In this document: piece by piece, positions 62,480 through 64,000 of the stretch | Numbering within the stretch: position 1 is the stretch's first letter | How the letters are laid out: each line of letters starts with the position of its first letter | Assembly: GCA_900321425.1 (NCBI GenBank) | Contig: ONWA01000009.1 | Span: 29,571 to 93,570 of the forward strand | Source: an uncultured Prevotellaceae bacterium | Lineage (GTDB): Bacteria > Bacteroidota > Bacteroidia > Bacteroidales > Bacteroidaceae | Reading direction: 5' to 3' | DNA: 64,000 nt | Position numbers and translations under genes: made by a program | The notes under the pieces: generated by a model | The model's database searches: none | What the model was told of the DNA's origin: nothing | Seen by the model: the letters and a program-made list of their open reading frames with translations, nothing else

Positions 62480-62487
62480 CAAAGATA
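62480..62487 (-). promoter_or_regulatory. -7 element of the 61598 gene
   Basis: TATCTTTG on the minus strand, 24 bp before the ATG; no good -33 TTTG at 19-21 bp. Confidence 0.45.
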
Positions 62488-62606
62488 CAACTTTTCCACT
62501 GATTCTTCGTATATTTGCACGAAAAAAAAATGGAAATCTTTTCCTTTTAGATGACCGTTTTTTTGTACTTTTCAAAAATAAAATGAGTATTTACGTGGAA
62601 AATGAT

Positions 62607-62614
62607 TATCTTTG
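62607..62614 (+). promoter_or_regulatory. -7 element of sstT
   Basis: TATCTTTG, 27 bp before the sstT ATG; no good -33 box. Confidence 0.45.
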
Positions 62615-62641
62615 CATCCGCAAGAAAACAGTTATTCTGAT

Positions 62642-63859
62642 ATGAAAAAAGACATCAAGATTTTTACCAAGTGGTTTGAGATGAGTCTTGTGCTTCGCAT
62701 TGTGGGCGGACTCATCGTTGGTTCCTGTCTCGGACTCTTAGTGCCGCAGTGGACTTGGATCGGCATCATGGGCATTGCGTTCGTCAGTGCGCTGAAAGCC
62801 ATCGCCCCCGTACTGGTTGCTGTGCTGGTAGCTGTCAGCATCGCCAAGGCAGGTAATGGGCTGGGCTCCCGTTTCCAGGTAGTCATCTCCCAGTATATAC
62901 TCAGCACGTTTATTGCGGCGATGTGCGCCGTGGTGGGCAGTTTCTTGTTTCCTGTCACGTTGAAGTTGACCGATGCCGTCGACCAGAGTGTCCCCGGTGC
63001 CCTCTCCGATGTGTTTAGCAACCTTCTCACCAATATGGTGACCAACCCGGTGATGTCTATTTCGCAAGCCAACTATATCGGCATTCTGTTTTGGTCGATT
63101 TTGATAGGCATTGCCCTAAGGATGAAGGCGAGCCAGCCAACCATCAGTCTGGTGCAGGATATCTCCGACGCCATTACGCTGACCGTGAGGTGGGTCATCG
63201 AGTTTGCGCCATTCGGTGTGATGGGTTTGGTGTTCACGTCAGTGTCGGATAACGGTTTGAATGTGTTTAGCACCTATGGTCAGCTGATGCTGTTGCTCAT
63301 CGGCTGTATGCTCGCCTGCGCGCTGATCTTCAATCCACTGATCTATCTCGTGATGTTGCGCCGCAATCCCTATCCCCTGCTATTCCTCTGTCTAAAGGAA
63401 AGCGGACTGCAGGCCTTCTTCACCCGTTCGTCGGCTGCCAACATCCCCATCAACATGGCTCTGTGCAAGAAGTTGGGGCTCGATGAGAACTTCTATTCTG
63501 TGAGCATCCCACTCGGTGCAACCATCAACATGGATGGTGCAGCCGTCACCATTACGGTGATGTCATTGGCTGTGGCCCACACGATGGGTGTTGAAGTGTC
63601 GTTCGCCTCAGCGCTCTTCCTGAGTGTCATCGCCACCTTGGCCGCTTGTGGAACATCGGGTGTTGCAGGCGGTTCGCTGCTGTTGGTACCGATGGCCTGC
63701 TCGTTTTTCAATATCGGCAACGATGTAGCGATGCAGGCTGTAGCCATAGGCTTTATCATCGGTGTGATACAGGATAGCGTTGAGACAGCCCTCAACTCCA
63801 GCAGCGACGTGTTCTTCACCGCTGCAGCAGAATATTACGACCGGAAGAAAAACGGGTAA
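62642..63859 (+). CDS. sstT: Serine/threonine:Na+ symporter
   Basis: 405 aa from the ATG at 62642; a non-ATG extension to 62612 overlaps the promoter. Dicarboxylate/amino-acid:cation symporter fold with eight membrane helices and two re-entrant loops. The S-S-A-A-N-I-P-I-N-M and P-L-G-A-T-I-N-M-D-G-A-A motifs are SstT-like. It takes up Ser and Thr with Na+ across the inner membrane. Divergent from the secreted protein gene at 61598. Confidence 0.93.
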   Translation: MKKDIKIFTKWFEMSLVLRIVGGLIVGSCLGLLVPQWTWIGIMGIAFVSALKAIAPVLVAVLVAVSIAKAGNGLGSRFQVVISQYILSTFIAAMCAVVGSFLFPVTLKLTDAVDQSVPGALSDVFSNLLTNMVTNPVMSISQANYIGILFWSILIGIALRMKASQPTISLVQDISDAITLTVRWVIEFAPFGVMGLVFTSVSDNGLNVFSTYGQLMLLLIGCMLACALIFNPLIYLVMLRRNPYPLLFLCLKESGLQAFFTRSSAANIPINMALCKKLGLDENFYSVSIPLGATINMDGAAVTITVMSLAVAHTMGVEVSFASALFLSVIATLAACGTSGVAGGSLLLVPMACSFFNIGNDVAMQAVAIGFIIGVIQDSVETALNSSSDVFFTAAAEYYDRKKNG

Positions 63860-63975
63860 CAAACAACAAGGGGCACCCTGATCTTACCGTAGGTCTTCTG
63901 CACCTTCTGGCGCTGTTCGTTACCCTTACCGATTGTTACAGTACGTTCGTACTTCTTGATTTGAATTGTTCCCAT
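63835..63975 (-). CDS. Possible short ORF (46 aa), perhaps a gene remnant
   Basis: Starts M-G-T-I-Q-I-K-K-Y-E-R-T-V-T-I, reads as a normal basic N-terminus, and then runs into a tail that overlaps the 3' end of sstT by 25 bp on the opposite strand. Likely the truncated start of a longer gene, or chance. The region upstream is outside the window. Confidence 0.3.
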   Translation of the reverse strand: MGTIQIKKYERTVTIGKGNEQRQKVQKTYGKIRVPLVVCYPFFFRS

Positions 63976-64000
63976 AATTGTTTAGTTTTTGTGTTGGTTG

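Overview
The window reads as chromosome from a Prevotella-like member of the Bacteroidales. Evidence: a GH97-type alpha-glucosidase end, T9SS genes porX and porW, BspA-type leucine-rich repeat and BACON-domain surface proteins, DUF349 and DUF4834 proteins, and many promoters of the Bacteroidetes form TTTG-N19/20-TAnnTTTG. Flanking chromosome is moderately GC-rich; the middle 29 kb is clearly AT-richer.

Left chromosomal part (1-32436). It opens with the end of a starch-utilisation locus (GH97 C-terminus and a large secreted SGNH/starch-binding protein). Next come a DUF349 protein, a CorA-type Mg transporter with an elaborate 5' leader, and a three-gene leftward operon: membrane protein, dipeptidase, and a 2027-aa NRPS of A-PCP-C-A-PCP-reductase layout, predicted to release a dipeptide aldehyde or a product derived from one. 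Housekeeping genes follow (rsmA, tadA, birA, pyrH, pssA, psd, dnaE, trxA), then an aroA-porW-porX-tsaE operon, then tRNA-Pro(GGG).

Genomic island (about 32439-61544). It is inserted at the 3' end of tRNA-Pro. A 22-bp direct repeat marks both ends, the native tRNA terminator has been displaced to the far side, and paired integrase arm-site repeats sit inside each end. Cargo from left to right: a BACON lipoprotein and a BspA-like LRR protein broken by a 22-bp tandem duplication; an ASCH-like protein; an ADP-ribose-themed operon (a HTH-SIS-NADAR-ADP-ribosylglycohydrolase fusion plus a stand-alone NADAR protein) bordered by candidate structured RNAs; a type I restriction-modification system with a small RAMA-like protein between hsdS and hsdR; a serine recombinase; small unknown genes; a primase-like replication protein with iteron-like repeats; an HNH endonuclease; a run of small phage-like genes; a probable excisionase; and a tyrosine integrase. 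I see no relaxase or conjugation genes, so the island looks like a defence-carrying satellite or genomic island rather than a self-transmissible ICE.

Right chromosomal part (61545-64000) carries a secreted protein of unknown function and the Na+/serine-threonine symporter sstT.

The best candidates for undescribed biology are the SIS-NADAR-ARH operon with its neighbouring structured RNAs, the 22-bp on/off-type duplication in the LRR gene, the NRPS operon, and the corA leader.
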